DNA of 64,000 bases from Deinococcus sp. KSM4-11. GTDB lineage: Bacteria > Deinococcota > Deinococci > Deinococcales > Deinococcaceae. Position 1 is the stretch's first letter. Each line of letters opens with the position of its first letter. Where the stretch lies: assembly GCF_004801415.1 (NCBI RefSeq), contig NZ_SSNX01000003.1, forward strand, positions 310,001 to 374,000. The letters are read 5' to 3'. Of this stretch, positions 54,637-63,459 are shown one piece after another. The notes beneath the pieces are model-generated. The model saw only the letters and a list, made by a program, of their open reading frames with translations. It had not been told where the DNA came from and did not search any database. A program made the translations under genes and the position numbers.

Positions 54637-55464
54637 ATGAAACGACTCACCCTGATCCACGCGGCCCTGCTGACCCTCGCCCTGAGCGCCTGCGGAAGCG
54701 GCCCTTCGACCGGCCCCATCCCCACCACCGATCCTCCCCCCACCGGCAGTGGCGACGGCCCGGCCGACCGCCCGAACACCGTCAGCGGCCAGGTGCTCGA
54801 CCAGGCCGGGCACCCCCTGGCCGGAGCGCTGATCTGGGTGCTCCCCGCCGTCACGACCGGCCTGATCACGCTGCATTCCGACGCCCAGGGCCGCTACCAG
54901 TCCCCCGCCCTGGTCGACGTTCCGTACCGCACCTACGCCGCCTTCCACACCGAGTACCGTGGGCAGACCTTCTGCCAGCGCCTCGCCGCGACCACCCTCA
55001 ACGAGTACGACGCCTTCAGCCCGGATCCCAGCGGCACCATCACCCGCAATTTCCGCTGGCGCATCAGCGGCGCCATGCCCGACGGTCACGACAACTTTTA
55101 TGGGGCAGACGTACGGATCATGCACCGCACCTGGACGGACGATCAGGACATCGTCGCCAGCGACTCCACCGTGGAGGTCACCCTGGTTCCCGACGGCCCC
55201 ATGATCGACGGCAGCGCCGGGCAGACGGTCGTGACCTCGGCCCGCGTGGGCGAGAACATGCTCCACGACATTCCCGTCGGGCACTACACCGTCACGGCCA
55301 CCGAGGTGCACCAGGGCGGCGCGCGCACGCCCCTGGTGGTGGGCGATTACGCGGGGCCGGGAAGCGCGACCTCGACCCTGGACTTCCGGCCGCAGAGCGG
55401 CAGCTGTATCGGCGGCACCAGCAATGGCGTCGAGCGCGCGTTCCTCTACGTCGCCCGCCCCTGA
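54637..55464 (+). CDS. Lipoprotein with carboxypeptidase-regulatory-like domain
   Basis: A 275-residue exported lipoprotein: signal sequence with lipobox LSAC (LLTLALSACGSG), a Pro/Thr/Gly linker, then a carboxypeptidase-regulatory-like beta-sandwich (VSGQVLDQAGHPLAGALIWVLP...GRYQSPAL) and a second beta-rich part ending GVERAFLYVARP. Two cysteines in the mature domain (TFCQRLA and GSCIGG) are conserved in the tandem paralogue and could form a disulfide. Such domains bind or anchor at surfaces; no catalytic residues are seen. AAGGAGG precedes the ATG at 54637. Confidence 0.85.
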   Translation: MKRLTLIHAALLTLALSACGSGPSTGPIPTTDPPPTGSGDGPADRPNTVSGQVLDQAGHPLAGALIWVLPAVTTGLITLHSDAQGRYQSPALVDVPYRTYAAFHTEYRGQTFCQRLAATTLNEYDAFSPDPSGTITRNFRWRISGAMPDGHDNFYGADVRIMHRTWTDDQDIVASDSTVEVTLVPDGPMIDGSAGQTVVTSARVGENMLHDIPVGHYTVTATEVHQGGARTPLVVGDYAGPGSATSTLDFRPQSGSCIGGTSNGVERAFLYVARP

Positions 55465-55693
55465 ACCAGAGCCACCGACGGGCATGTCCACGAAGGCCCG
55501 GCCACCCCAGCCTCGTGGACGATCCGGGCATCACGTCGATCCGCCGTCCCTACACGCCGCACCTATTGCAGGCAATCACGCTTCAATCAGGCCGCGATTC
55601 CTACGCTGACCTCGTCGATCCCCAACCCGCCCGGCCTGGCCTGTCACGGAGCCCAACCCACCGTCATCCCACCACATTTCCAAGGAGATCCAG

Positions 55694-56464
55694 ATGAACC
55701 TGCCACGATCCCTGCCCGCCCTGCTGTGCATGATTCTGGGTGCCGCCCTGGCCGCGTCCGCAAAAGCGCCACCGGCCACCGTCAGCGGTCAGGTGCTGGA
55801 CTCGCAGGGGCGACCCCTGCCGGGCGCGCTGATCTGGATCAAGCCCGCCGTCACGACCGGCCTGCTCACCGCCCACGCGGACGGGCAGGGACGCTACCAG
55901 TCCGCGAAGCTCCCCAACGTCCCCTACTACGCGATCGGGTACTTCCAGACCGACTACCACGGGCAGACGTACTGCCTGCGCCTCGCCTCCGAGAACCCCG
56001 GCGGGTACGACGCGTTCAGCCCGGATCCGACCGCCGGGATCGTCCGGAACTTCAAACTGCAGCTCAGTGGCAGGATCCCGGACTCCAGCGGCTACCCCGC
56101 CTACTTCGGCAGCGAGGTGCGCCTGATGTGGAAGGGGGACTACGACGCCGGAACCACCGTACCCGCCGACTCCACCGTGCAGGCGACGTTCACCCCCGAC
56201 GGCCCGCTGATCGACGGCAGCACCGGCAAGGCCTTCACCATCTCCGGGAACCAGAGTGAGCCGATCATCAAGGATGTGCCGGTCGGGCACTACCGCGTCA
56301 CGGCGGCCGAGATCCACGCCGACGGCCACAAGTCCCCGCTGATCGTGGGCCAGAAGGATCCGACGCTGGCGGCCAGCGCGACCTTCGACTTCCAGCCGTC
56401 CGGGGGATGCGGCGGCGCGACCAGCAACGTGGGCCGCGCGTTCCTGTACGTCGCCCGGCCCTGA
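55694..56464 (+). CDS. Exported paralogue of the preceding lipoprotein
   Basis: A 256-residue protein aligning along most of its length with the preceding gene product (VSGQVLDSQGRPLPGALIW, GRYQSAKLPNVPY, YDAFSPDP, VGHYRVTAAEIH, GRAFLYVARP). It differs at the N-terminus: a cleavable signal peptide ending ALAASAKA, without a lipobox cysteine, so it should be released rather than lipid-anchored. The conserved cysteine pair is in TYCLRLA and GGCGG. AAGGAG precedes the ATG. The two genes are a tandem duplication separated by 229 bp with no gene in between. Confidence 0.85.
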   Translation: MNLPRSLPALLCMILGAALAASAKAPPATVSGQVLDSQGRPLPGALIWIKPAVTTGLLTAHADGQGRYQSAKLPNVPYYAIGYFQTDYHGQTYCLRLASENPGGYDAFSPDPTAGIVRNFKLQLSGRIPDSSGYPAYFGSEVRLMWKGDYDAGTTVPADSTVQATFTPDGPLIDGSTGKAFTISGNQSEPIIKDVPVGHYRVTAAEIHADGHKSPLIVGQKDPTLAASATFDFQPSGGCGGATSNVGRAFLYVARP

Positions 56465-56624
56465 ACCCGCTGAGCTGGCCGGTGTCCATGGGCGATGCAC
56501 GGCGTGTGCATCGCCCTTCTCGGCACCATGCGCGCCTCGTGCTGATCACCCGGCTGTCCTCAGCGCTGGTTCAGCGTGAGATTCCGGCCTCGCTATGGGT
56601 CTGTATGAAAAGGCCAGCGTCGGC

Positions 56625-56843
56625 TCAGGACGCGGGGGGCGGCCCGGTCGCATGTTCCGGGTCAAGCACCGTGCCCAGGTACGCCAGGAGCGTGCCGGGA
56701 GCGGCGAAGTACTGCCGGGGCGTGCCGTCCGGCGAGTGCAGCGAGGCGCGCCAGACCGGCCCTCCGTCGCTGGGCTCGTACCAGACGCGCAGCAGGTAGG
56801 CGGTGGGTTCCAGTACGGGTCGAACAGGGTGGTCAGTACGCAT
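56625..56843 (-). CDS. Small hypothetical protein (72 aa)
   Basis: A 72-residue protein with a strong AAGGAGGCGAC-ATG start. The sequence (TAYLLRVWYEPSDGGPVWRASLHSPDG...RQYFAAPGTLLAYLGTVL) looks like a small beta-rich domain with two tryptophans, typical of small conserved proteins annotated near large SARP/LuxR-type regulators. It is divergent from the giant regulator gene, with 87 bp between starts, and may be its partner or target. Confidence 0.7.
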   Translation of the reverse strand: MRTDHPVRPVLEPTAYLLRVWYEPSDGGPVWRASLHSPDGTPRQYFAAPGTLLAYLGTVLDPEHATGPPPAS

Positions 56844-56930
56844 GTCGCCTCCTTGACGCGTGAGCAGACGCTACCCGGGCCACCGTGATTGGAGGGTGAT
56901 GCGCTCGCCCGGCAGTACCATGGGGGCTCC

Positions 56931-59900
56931 ATGACCACTCCTGTAGCGTGGCGCCTGCAGCTCCTGGGTTCAGCGACCCTCAGCGGCCCGGAGCTGGAGG
57001 GCTGGCGGCTGGAGCGGAAGATGGCCGCCTGCCTGGCGTACCTCGCCCTGGAGGGGGCCACGTACCGGTCGCGGCTGGTCGGGCTGCTGTGGCCGGAGAG
57101 TCCGGAGTCCACGGCCCGCAACAACCTCTCGCAACTGCTGCGCAAACTGAGGTTGAGTGCGGGCACAGACCTGCTCGGCTCCGGCGATCCGCTGGTGCTG
57201 CCGCCAGAAATCGTGGTGGACGCCGTGCAGTTCAGAGAGTGGTACGCGCAGGGCCGCTACCAGGAGCTGCGGGCGCTGCCGGGTGACCTGCTCGCGGGAC
57301 TGTCGTACGACGACTGCGCCGAACTCGACGACTGGGTGGTGTCCGAACGCGAGCGCCTGCGCGACTGGCGCGGCACGGCCCTGCGCGAGGAGGGTGGCCG
57401 CCTGGAACAGGCCGGGCTCTACGGGGAGGCGCTCGAACTCGCGCGGCACCTGCTGGAGCTCGATCCCGTCTCGGAGGACGCGTGGCGGCGCGCCATGCGG
57501 CTGCACTACCTGCGTGGCGACCGCCCGGCGGCGCTGCGTGCGTACCAGAAGTGCGTGGAGGTGCTGCGGCGCGAGTTCGGCAGCGATCCCCTCCCGGAGA
57601 CGGCGGCCCTGGCGCGGGAGATCGAACGGGGGTCGGTGCCGTCCGGGCCGCCCGCCGAGAAACGGGCGTTGCCACTCTCGGTGCTCAGGCCCCCGTCGCT
57701 GGTGGGCCGTGAGCGGGAATGGGCGCGCATGGAGGCAGCCTGGACCGCCGGACGCTGGATCTACCTGCGGGGCGATCCCGGCACCGGCAAGACGCGCCTG
57801 GCCCTGGATTTCGCCGCCAGCAAGGGCGAGACGGCCGTGCTCAGCGGGCGGCCGGGCGACGTGGCCGTTCCGTTCGCGTCCACGGCCCGCAACGCGCGCA
57901 GCGCCCTGGCCCGCTGGCCCGAGCTGCCCGTCGCGCCGTGGATCCGCCGGGAACTCTCGCGCCTGGTGCCGGAACTCGCCGACGACACGGATCGGCTGGC
58001 CCCACCGCTGGCGAGCGATCTGGACGTCCTGCGGCTGCGGCAGGCGATGCAGGTGTTCTTCATCGAGCGGCTGGGGCAGCTCCCGAGCCTGGTGCTGGAC
58101 GACTGGCAGTACTACGACGACACGTCCAACCAGGACGGCGTGTACATGTGGTTCACTCCACCGCCTGCGGGCGTGACCGGCCGCATGCCCCAGCCCATCG
58201 TGACGTACCGTCGCGGCGAGGTCGCCCCGGACAGCGAGCAGCGCGTCGTGGAGCTGGCCGCACTGGGCATGGCGGAGATCATCGACATTGAGCCCCTGGC
58301 CGACGCGGACCTGTACGCCCTGATGGACGATGTGGGCGTGCCGGCGCTGCCCACGGTGCGGGAACGGCTGTTGCAGTACACCGGCGGCAACCCCCTCTTC
58401 CTGCTGGAGACCGTCAAGCACCTGATCGAGACGGATCAGCTCTCGGACGACCTCCCCGAGCGCCTGCCGCTGCCAGCGCGGGTGTGGCAGCTGATCGAGC
58501 GCCGCCTGGAGCGGCTCTCGGCGCCGGCGCTCCAGGCGGCGCGGGCCGCAGCGATCTTGCAGCGGGACTTCGATGTGGCGCTGGTCGCGGACGTGCTGGG
58601 GGCGCCGGTGCTGGATGTCGCGGCCGTGTGGGAGGAGCTGAGCGCCGCCCAGATCGTGCGCGGCCACGGCTTCTGGCACGACCTAGTCTATGAGGCGGTC
58701 GCCGGGAACATCCCCGCGTCGCTGCGGCCCCTGCTGCACCGGGGGGCCGCGCGCGCCCTGGAGCGGATCGGCGCGAACCCGGCCCGGATCGCGCAGCACT
58801 GGCTGGAGGCCGGGCACCCCACCGAGTCGATTCCCGCGCTGCACGCCGCCGAGCGTCATGCCCGCGCCACCTTCATGCCCGAGGACGCCGCGCGGTTCCA
58901 GGCGCTGCGCGAGGACCTGGTGCAGCGCAGCGGCGGGTCGGCCCCGGCCGCCGTACCCCCGGCGCAGGGCTGGGCACTGCCCCTCACGACCGAGGGGTTC
59001 TACGGTCGGGACGACGATCTCCAGGTGCTGCGCGGCGCCCTGCTGGGTCGCCAGCCCGTGGTGACGCTGATCGGGCCGGGCGGGGTCGGCAAGACGCGGC
59101 TTGCCGTCGAGGTGGCCCGCACCCTGACGGCCGACTTCCCGGGCGCCGTGGCCTTCGTGCCGCTGGCCGGCGAGACCGATCCGAACGCCCTGCTGCTCCA
59201 GCTGGCCCGCGCGCTGGGCGTGCCGGACTCCGGCAGCGGCCTGCTGCCGGCCGTGCAGGGAGTACTGAACGCAAAGCGGACGCTGCTGGTGCTGGACAAT
59301 TTCGAGCAGCTGCTCGGCGCGGCCGGTGAGGTCGCCGCGCTCGTGCGGGGGTCGCCAGAGCTGCGGGTGCTGGTGACGAGCCGCTCGCCCCTGCGGATCA
59401 CCGGCGAGCGGCTGTTCCCGGTCGCGCCGCTGACCCTGCCGCCCGGCGCCCCGGATGACCACCCGGCCGTGGCGCTGTTCGTCCAGCGGGCCCGCGCGAT
59501 GCGCCCGGAGTTCACCCTGACCCCCGCAAACCGGGAGGCCGTGCATGACATCATCCGGCGGCTCGACGGCCTGCCGCTCGCCCTGGAACTCGCCGCCCCG
59601 CGCCTGCGGGCCCTGGCACCCGCGGCGCTGCTCGCCCGGCTCGACCGCGCGCTGCCGCTGCTGTCCCAGGGCGCGCGGGACCTGCCGGAACGGCAGCGGG
59701 CCCTGCGGGCGACCATCGCGTGGAGTGATGACCTGCTCCCGGCGGCCGAACGTGACCTGTACCGGCGGCTCGCGGTGTTTCACGGCGGCTGGACGCTCGA
59801 GGCGGCCGAGGCGGTCATGGAGACGCCGGATCAGCTGGACGTCCTGGAGGCGCTGAGCACCCTGATCGACCACAGCCTGGTGCGGGTGCTGGAGGTACCG

Positions 59901-61019
59901 GGTGGAGAACCGCGCTACGACATGCTCTCCACTATCCGCGAGTACGCCCTGGAGCAGTTGATCCAGAGCGGCCAGGAGCACCCGGCGCGGGAACGGCACG
60001 CCGGATTCCTGCTGGAGCTGGGCCGCCGCGCGCAGGCGGCCCTGGCCACGCCGCAGCAGGCGCGCTGGGTTCACGAGGTGGCCGCCGAAGCGCTCAACCT
60101 GCGCGCCGCGACCACCTGGCTGCTGGAGCACGGCCGGCTGGACGACGCGGCGGAGCTGGGCTGGCGCGTGGCCGTGTACGCCTGGATCGGCGGCCGCATG
60201 GTGGGCGCAAAGGTGCCGACCCTCGCCCTCCTCGCGCACCCGGAGGCCGCGACGCTCGGCCCCCTGGCGACCGCGCAGGCCTACGGCACCCTGGGAATCA
60301 TGCAGCTGTGGCTGTACGAGCGCGAGGGCGCGCGGGAGTCACTGGAGCGGGCCGTCCGGGAGTTCGGGAAGGCGGGCGACACCGCCAGCCAGGCGCTGTG
60401 CACGGTCTTCCTCAGCCTCGCCCTGACGCAGCTGGGCGAGACCGGCCGGGCCGGGGAACTGGCCCGCGCCACCGTCGAAACGGCCCGCACCGTCGATCCC
60501 TTCGTCCTGGCGCTGGCATACAGCGCCAACGGGTTCCAGGCAATGGCCCGGCGCGACCCGCCGGGCATCGTCGAGTGGTACGCGCAGGTGGTGGCGCTGG
60601 CCGGGCCGCGTGAGGATCACCTCAACGCCCTGCATGGACACGCGGTCCTGGCCATCGCCGCGATCATGGGTGGCCAGCACGCCCAGGCGGCCGGAAACCT
60701 GGACGAGGCCCAGCGGCACGCGCAGGCCATCGGCTACCTGAACGGGCTGGCCATGATCCTGGAGGCGCACACGCTCCTGCGGCTGCAACAGGGTGACCTG
60801 CGAACCGGAGCGACGCTGTACGGCGCGTCCCAGGCCCTGCGCGAACAGATCAGCACGCCCAACTGGGATGAGGGACCGCTGCCGCCCGCCCAGACCGAGG
60901 CCATGCTCGCCGGCGCCCTGGGCACACAGGAATTCGAGCGGCTGAGGGCTCAGGGCCGCATCATGGACGCCGCCACGGCCCTGGACTGGGCGCGCGCCCA
61001 AAGCGCCAGACCGGCGTAA
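56931..61019 (+). CDS. Giant SARP/BTAD-type regulator with two NTPase modules
   Basis: A 1362-residue regulator. Residues about 7-100 are an OmpR-like winged helix (RLQLLGSATLSGPELEGWRLERKMAACLAYLALEG) and 100-235 a BTAD domain (AGLYGEALELARHLLELDPVSEDAWRRAMRLHYLRGD). A first ATPase module follows (LVGREREWARM, Walker A GDPGTGKT 281-288), then a second NB-ARC-like module (FYGRDDDLQVL, Walker A GPGGVGKT 715-722, LLVLDNFEQLL, VTSRSPLRI, GLPLALELAAPRL). The C-terminus is TPR-like helical repeats. Architecturally this is an AfsR/LAL-type signal-transduction ATPase; the doubled NTPase is unusual. TACCAT nine bases before the ATG at 56931 suggests an almost leaderless mRNA. Confidence 0.9.
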   Translation: MTTPVAWRLQLLGSATLSGPELEGWRLERKMAACLAYLALEGATYRSRLVGLLWPESPESTARNNLSQLLRKLRLSAGTDLLGSGDPLVLPPEIVVDAVQFREWYAQGRYQELRALPGDLLAGLSYDDCAELDDWVVSERERLRDWRGTALREEGGRLEQAGLYGEALELARHLLELDPVSEDAWRRAMRLHYLRGDRPAALRAYQKCVEVLRREFGSDPLPETAALAREIERGSVPSGPPAEKRALPLSVLRPPSLVGREREWARMEAAWTAGRWIYLRGDPGTGKTRLALDFAASKGETAVLSGRPGDVAVPFASTARNARSALARWPELPVAPWIRRELSRLVPELADDTDRLAPPLASDLDVLRLRQAMQVFFIERLGQLPSLVLDDWQYYDDTSNQDGVYMWFTPPPAGVTGRMPQPIVTYRRGEVAPDSEQRVVELAALGMAEIIDIEPLADADLYALMDDVGVPALPTVRERLLQYTGGNPLFLLETVKHLIETDQLSDDLPERLPLPARVWQLIERRLERLSAPALQAARAAAILQRDFDVALVADVLGAPVLDVAAVWEELSAAQIVRGHGFWHDLVYEAVAGNIPASLRPLLHRGAARALERIGANPARIAQHWLEAGHPTESIPALHAAERHARATFMPEDAARFQALREDLVQRSGGSAPAAVPPAQGWALPLTTEGFYGRDDDLQVLRGALLGRQPVVTLIGPGGVGKTRLAVEVARTLTADFPGAVAFVPLAGETDPNALLLQLARALGVPDSGSGLLPAVQGVLNAKRTLLVLDNFEQLLGAAGEVAALVRGSPELRVLVTSRSPLRITGERLFPVAPLTLPPGAPDDHPAVALFVQRARAMRPEFTLTPANREAVHDIIRRLDGLPLALELAAPRLRALAPAALLARLDRALPLLSQGARDLPERQRALRATIAWSDDLLPAAERDLYRRLAVFHGGWTLEAAEAVMETPDQLDVLEALSTLIDHSLVRVLEVPGGEPRYDMLSTIREYALEQLIQSGQEHPARERHAGFLLELGRRAQAALATPQQARWVHEVAAEALNLRAATTWLLEHGRLDDAAELGWRVAVYAWIGGRMVGAKVPTLALLAHPEAATLGPLATAQAYGTLGIMQLWLYEREGARESLERAVREFGKAGDTASQALCTVFLSLALTQLGETGRAGELARATVETARTVDPFVLALAYSANGFQAMARRDPPGIVEWYAQVVALAGPREDHLNALHGHAVLAIAAIMGGQHAQAAGNLDEAQRHAQAIGYLNGLAMILEAHTLLRLQQGDLRTGATLYGASQALREQISTPNWDEGPLPPAQTEAMLAGALGTQEFERLRAQGRIMDAATALDWARAQSARPA

Positions 61020-61522
61020 CCACCCACACCCCCAGGGCAGGTCGCACATCCCTTGCGGGCCTCCCGCCCAGGCGGTAGGGGCTGGAATGCAGGGTCGTCA
61101 GGAATCGGCAGGCAGGGGTTCGCACGGGGATGACCGGGCTCGGCCGGACGTCGGCGAAGAATGACGACCGTCCACCTGTGGGCTCAGGGCAGCAAGACCG
61201 CCAGCGGTCGCGGCGTGGCCGCCGCACTCCACGTTGCCCACCGTTCGGCCGCCACACGCCGGATCGTGTCCGGCGCAGTGGCAACAGTCGCGTGAGGCCT
61301 GACGGTGGAAGTGGGCGCAGGCCACAGGTCGAGGAACCGCTGCGCGCTGAGACCGGGGCGATCCTGGGCAGTCATGCGGCCACCGTACCTGGGGACGGAT
61401 GATCCGACCGTGATTGCCCGGCCAACCGTTGCCAGAAGGCCACCAGACAAGGAGCACGAGGTCGTCCAGTGCGCCCCCTCCGACAGGTGGACGACGGGCC
61501 GCGCCGGACGGAATGGCGCCGG
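61020..61522. other. 503-bp stretch with one candidate small ORF
   Basis: Only the leaderless small ORF at 61184-61375 is supported here. The 61020-61183 and 61376-61522 portions show no gene or clear terminator. Confidence 0.45.
61184..61375 (-). CDS. Putative leaderless small protein (63 aa)
   Basis: The ATG at 61375 lies six bases after TACGGT (61387-61382 on the minus strand), the standard leaderless layout in this window. The 63-codon frame reads MTAQDRPGLSAQRFLDLWPA and continues to AAATPRPLAVLLP. No domain is recognised; it could be a fragment of a larger family. It lies 147 bp downstream of the HAD/HerA-like gene's stop on the same strand. Confidence 0.45.
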   Translation of the reverse strand: MTAQDRPGLSAQRFLDLWPAPTSTVRPHATVATAPDTIRRVAAERWATWSAAATPRPLAVLLP

Positions 61523-63295
61523 TCAGGTGAGACGTTCCAGTTCGGCGTAGCGTTCCTGCACCACCTCGACCAGCTGCACGCGAAGCTCCTCGCCCGTGAG
61601 CCCAGTGTGCGAGAGCTTGCGGATCTGCCCTGCCAGGGCATCGTCACGGAGGACGCCCCGCACCCAGGCTTCGAAGTCCCCGCGCGTCAGGTGGAACGTC
61701 AGCGACGCCACGGGCACCGTGTGGAGCGCTTCTCGGAACTCCCACAGCGACGCCGCCTGACCGTACGCGGCGCCGCGCTCATCCCGGAAGTAGAACTGCC
61801 GGCCCGACGGCAGCGGGGCCATCAGGTACTTGTGCAGGTGCCGCACATGGGGGCTCGCTCGGATCGAGGCCCGGAAGCTCGTGCACCGCGCCGGCTCGGC
61901 CACCGGCGGCTCCGATGACGTACACAGGACGCCCTCCCCACGGGTCAGCTGCGGCAACAGGCGGCACAGCGCCGCACCATCATGCCCCTGCGCCGTCAGG
62001 ACGCCGCCGATGGCCGCCAGATCTTCAGGCAGCCTCAGGGCGGTCAGCAGCCAGTGGCGGGTCTGACGCAGCAGCGCCGCCGAGAGCTGACACGGTCGAT
62101 ACGCGACGAAGGCCACGCCTCCCTCCTGCGCGCTGGCCAGCAGTTCACGCGCCAGAACGCTGTCCTCCTGCCGGCAGAGGTTCTGGAGTTCGTCGATCAC
62201 GATCCAGTGCGGCCGGCCCCGCGTGGCCCGCAGTGCCCGCAAGGCCCGCAGCAGCGCCGTGATGTACTCGTCCCGTTCGGGGGCGCCGACGAGCGAGAAG
62301 TCCAGCACCAGGCTCACCTTGGCGTACTCCATGATGGTCAGCACGGTCGGCACGTCGGGAAAGTGGGTCTCGTCGCCACCCAGCACCAGCACGTGCGGCA
62401 GTGCGCGCAGCGTGCGGTAGTCCCCCTCGGGATCAACCACGAGGCACTGGTAACCCAGCGCCGAGACCTGTTCCAGCAGCAGGCCCGCCAGCCACGACTT
62501 GCCGCTGCGGCTCGCCCCCAGCACGCCCAGCGTGCCGCGCAGCAACGTGCCGACATTCAGCGTCACGGGCTGGCCGCCTTCGTCGGTGCCCAGGGTGCTC
62601 TCCCGCTCCACCCGCGTCCTGACCCGGAGGGCCGGCGCGCCGCTGACCAGGGTGTCGAGCAGCGTGCGGACGCCCTCATCGGCCACCGCGTCCAGCCGGA
62701 CGTCCGCCAGCGCCAGGATCCCGGCGCTGGCATTCGCCACGGCGACCGAGACCTCGGCCATCACGAACATGCTGCGGTCGTTCTCGGCATCTCCACAGGC
62801 CAGCGTGTTGTGCAGGCTGTAGCCCAGCTCGCTCAGGGCGTAGTGCAGGCCCGCGCCCTTGGTCGCGCCGGGCGGGAGCACCATCACGGCGCCCTTGTTG
62901 TACTCGACGACCGCGCCGCCTCCGGCACGACGCACCTCGTCCTCGACCGCCCGGTCATGCGGTTCCCAGGTCGCCACTAGCGCCAGCCCCCGCTCCAGGG
63001 GCAGCGGACGCGCCGCAAGCGCCGCGACCAGCGCCGGATCCACCCGCCCGAAGGGCAGCGCCACCGTCCGGCGCGTCCGGAAGTACACCACCGCGCCGTT
63101 TTCGGCGACGATGGCCGTGAACACGTCCGACTCCCGCACCTGGTTCGGCAGGAGATCCAGGATGCGGCCGGTGACCAGCAGCAGGACGAACCCGGCGGCC
63201 CGCGCCCGCTCCAGCGCCGCCCAGGTGGACAGCGCGATGGTGCCGTCCAGGGTGAGCGTCCCGTCGTAATCGAAGGCCAGTACCTTCAGGAGCAT
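61523..63295 (-). CDS. HAD phosphatase fused to HerA/DUF87-like ATPase
   Basis: A 590-residue two-part protein. Residues 1-215 are a Cof/SPP-type HAD hydrolase with all four motifs: DYDGT (10-13 region), TGR (42-44), a lysine near 146 (GATKGAGL) and GDAENDRSMF (168-177). Residues 245-590 are a HerA/FtsK-like P-loop ATPase with Walker A GASRSGKS (260-267), DPEGDY (288-293) and Walker B WIVIDE (364-369). HerA-type ATPases translocate DNA or act with nucleases in repair and defence; HAD domains of this type dephosphorylate sugars or DNA/RNA ends. The start at 63295 follows TAGCTT by six bases. No frameshift separates the halves, so the fusion is genuine in this sequence. Confidence 0.85.
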   Translation of the reverse strand: MLLKVLAFDYDGTLTLDGTIALSTWAALERARAAGFVLLLVTGRILDLLPNQVRESDVFTAIVAENGAVVYFRTRRTVALPFGRVDPALVAALAARPLPLERGLALVATWEPHDRAVEDEVRRAGGGAVVEYNKGAVMVLPPGATKGAGLHYALSELGYSLHNTLACGDAENDRSMFVMAEVSVAVANASAGILALADVRLDAVADEGVRTLLDTLVSGAPALRVRTRVERESTLGTDEGGQPVTLNVGTLLRGTLGVLGASRSGKSWLAGLLLEQVSALGYQCLVVDPEGDYRTLRALPHVLVLGGDETHFPDVPTVLTIMEYAKVSLVLDFSLVGAPERDEYITALLRALRALRATRGRPHWIVIDELQNLCRQEDSVLARELLASAQEGGVAFVAYRPCQLSAALLRQTRHWLLTALRLPEDLAAIGGVLTAQGHDGAALCRLLPQLTRGEGVLCTSSEPPVAEPARCTSFRASIRASPHVRHLHKYLMAPLPSGRQFYFRDERGAAYGQAASLWEFREALHTVPVASLTFHLTRGDFEAWVRGVLRDDALAGQIRKLSHTGLTGEELRVQLVEVVQERYAELERLT

Positions 63296-63315
63296 ACGAG
63301 CAAGCTACACGCCCG

Positions 63316-63345
63316 CCTGCCACCGTGGTGTCGCCAGGTGGCAGG
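63316..63345. terminator. Terminator-like hairpin upstream of the HAD/HerA gene
   Basis: CCTGCCACC (63316-63324) and GGTGGCAGG (63337-63345) form a 9-bp perfect stem with a 12-base loop. It lies after the end of the gene at 63460 (minus strand) and just before the -10 of the HAD/HerA-like gene. It may end upstream transcription. Confidence 0.5.
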
Positions 63346-63459
63346 GGACGCGCCGAGCTTCCATACTCCACGGTGGCCACACGGCATTACCGCCGCGTTA
63401 CGTTCCCCTCAGTCCAGGCGGGGCAGCGGGAGACCTCCGATGACTCCGCTCCGCCTTGG

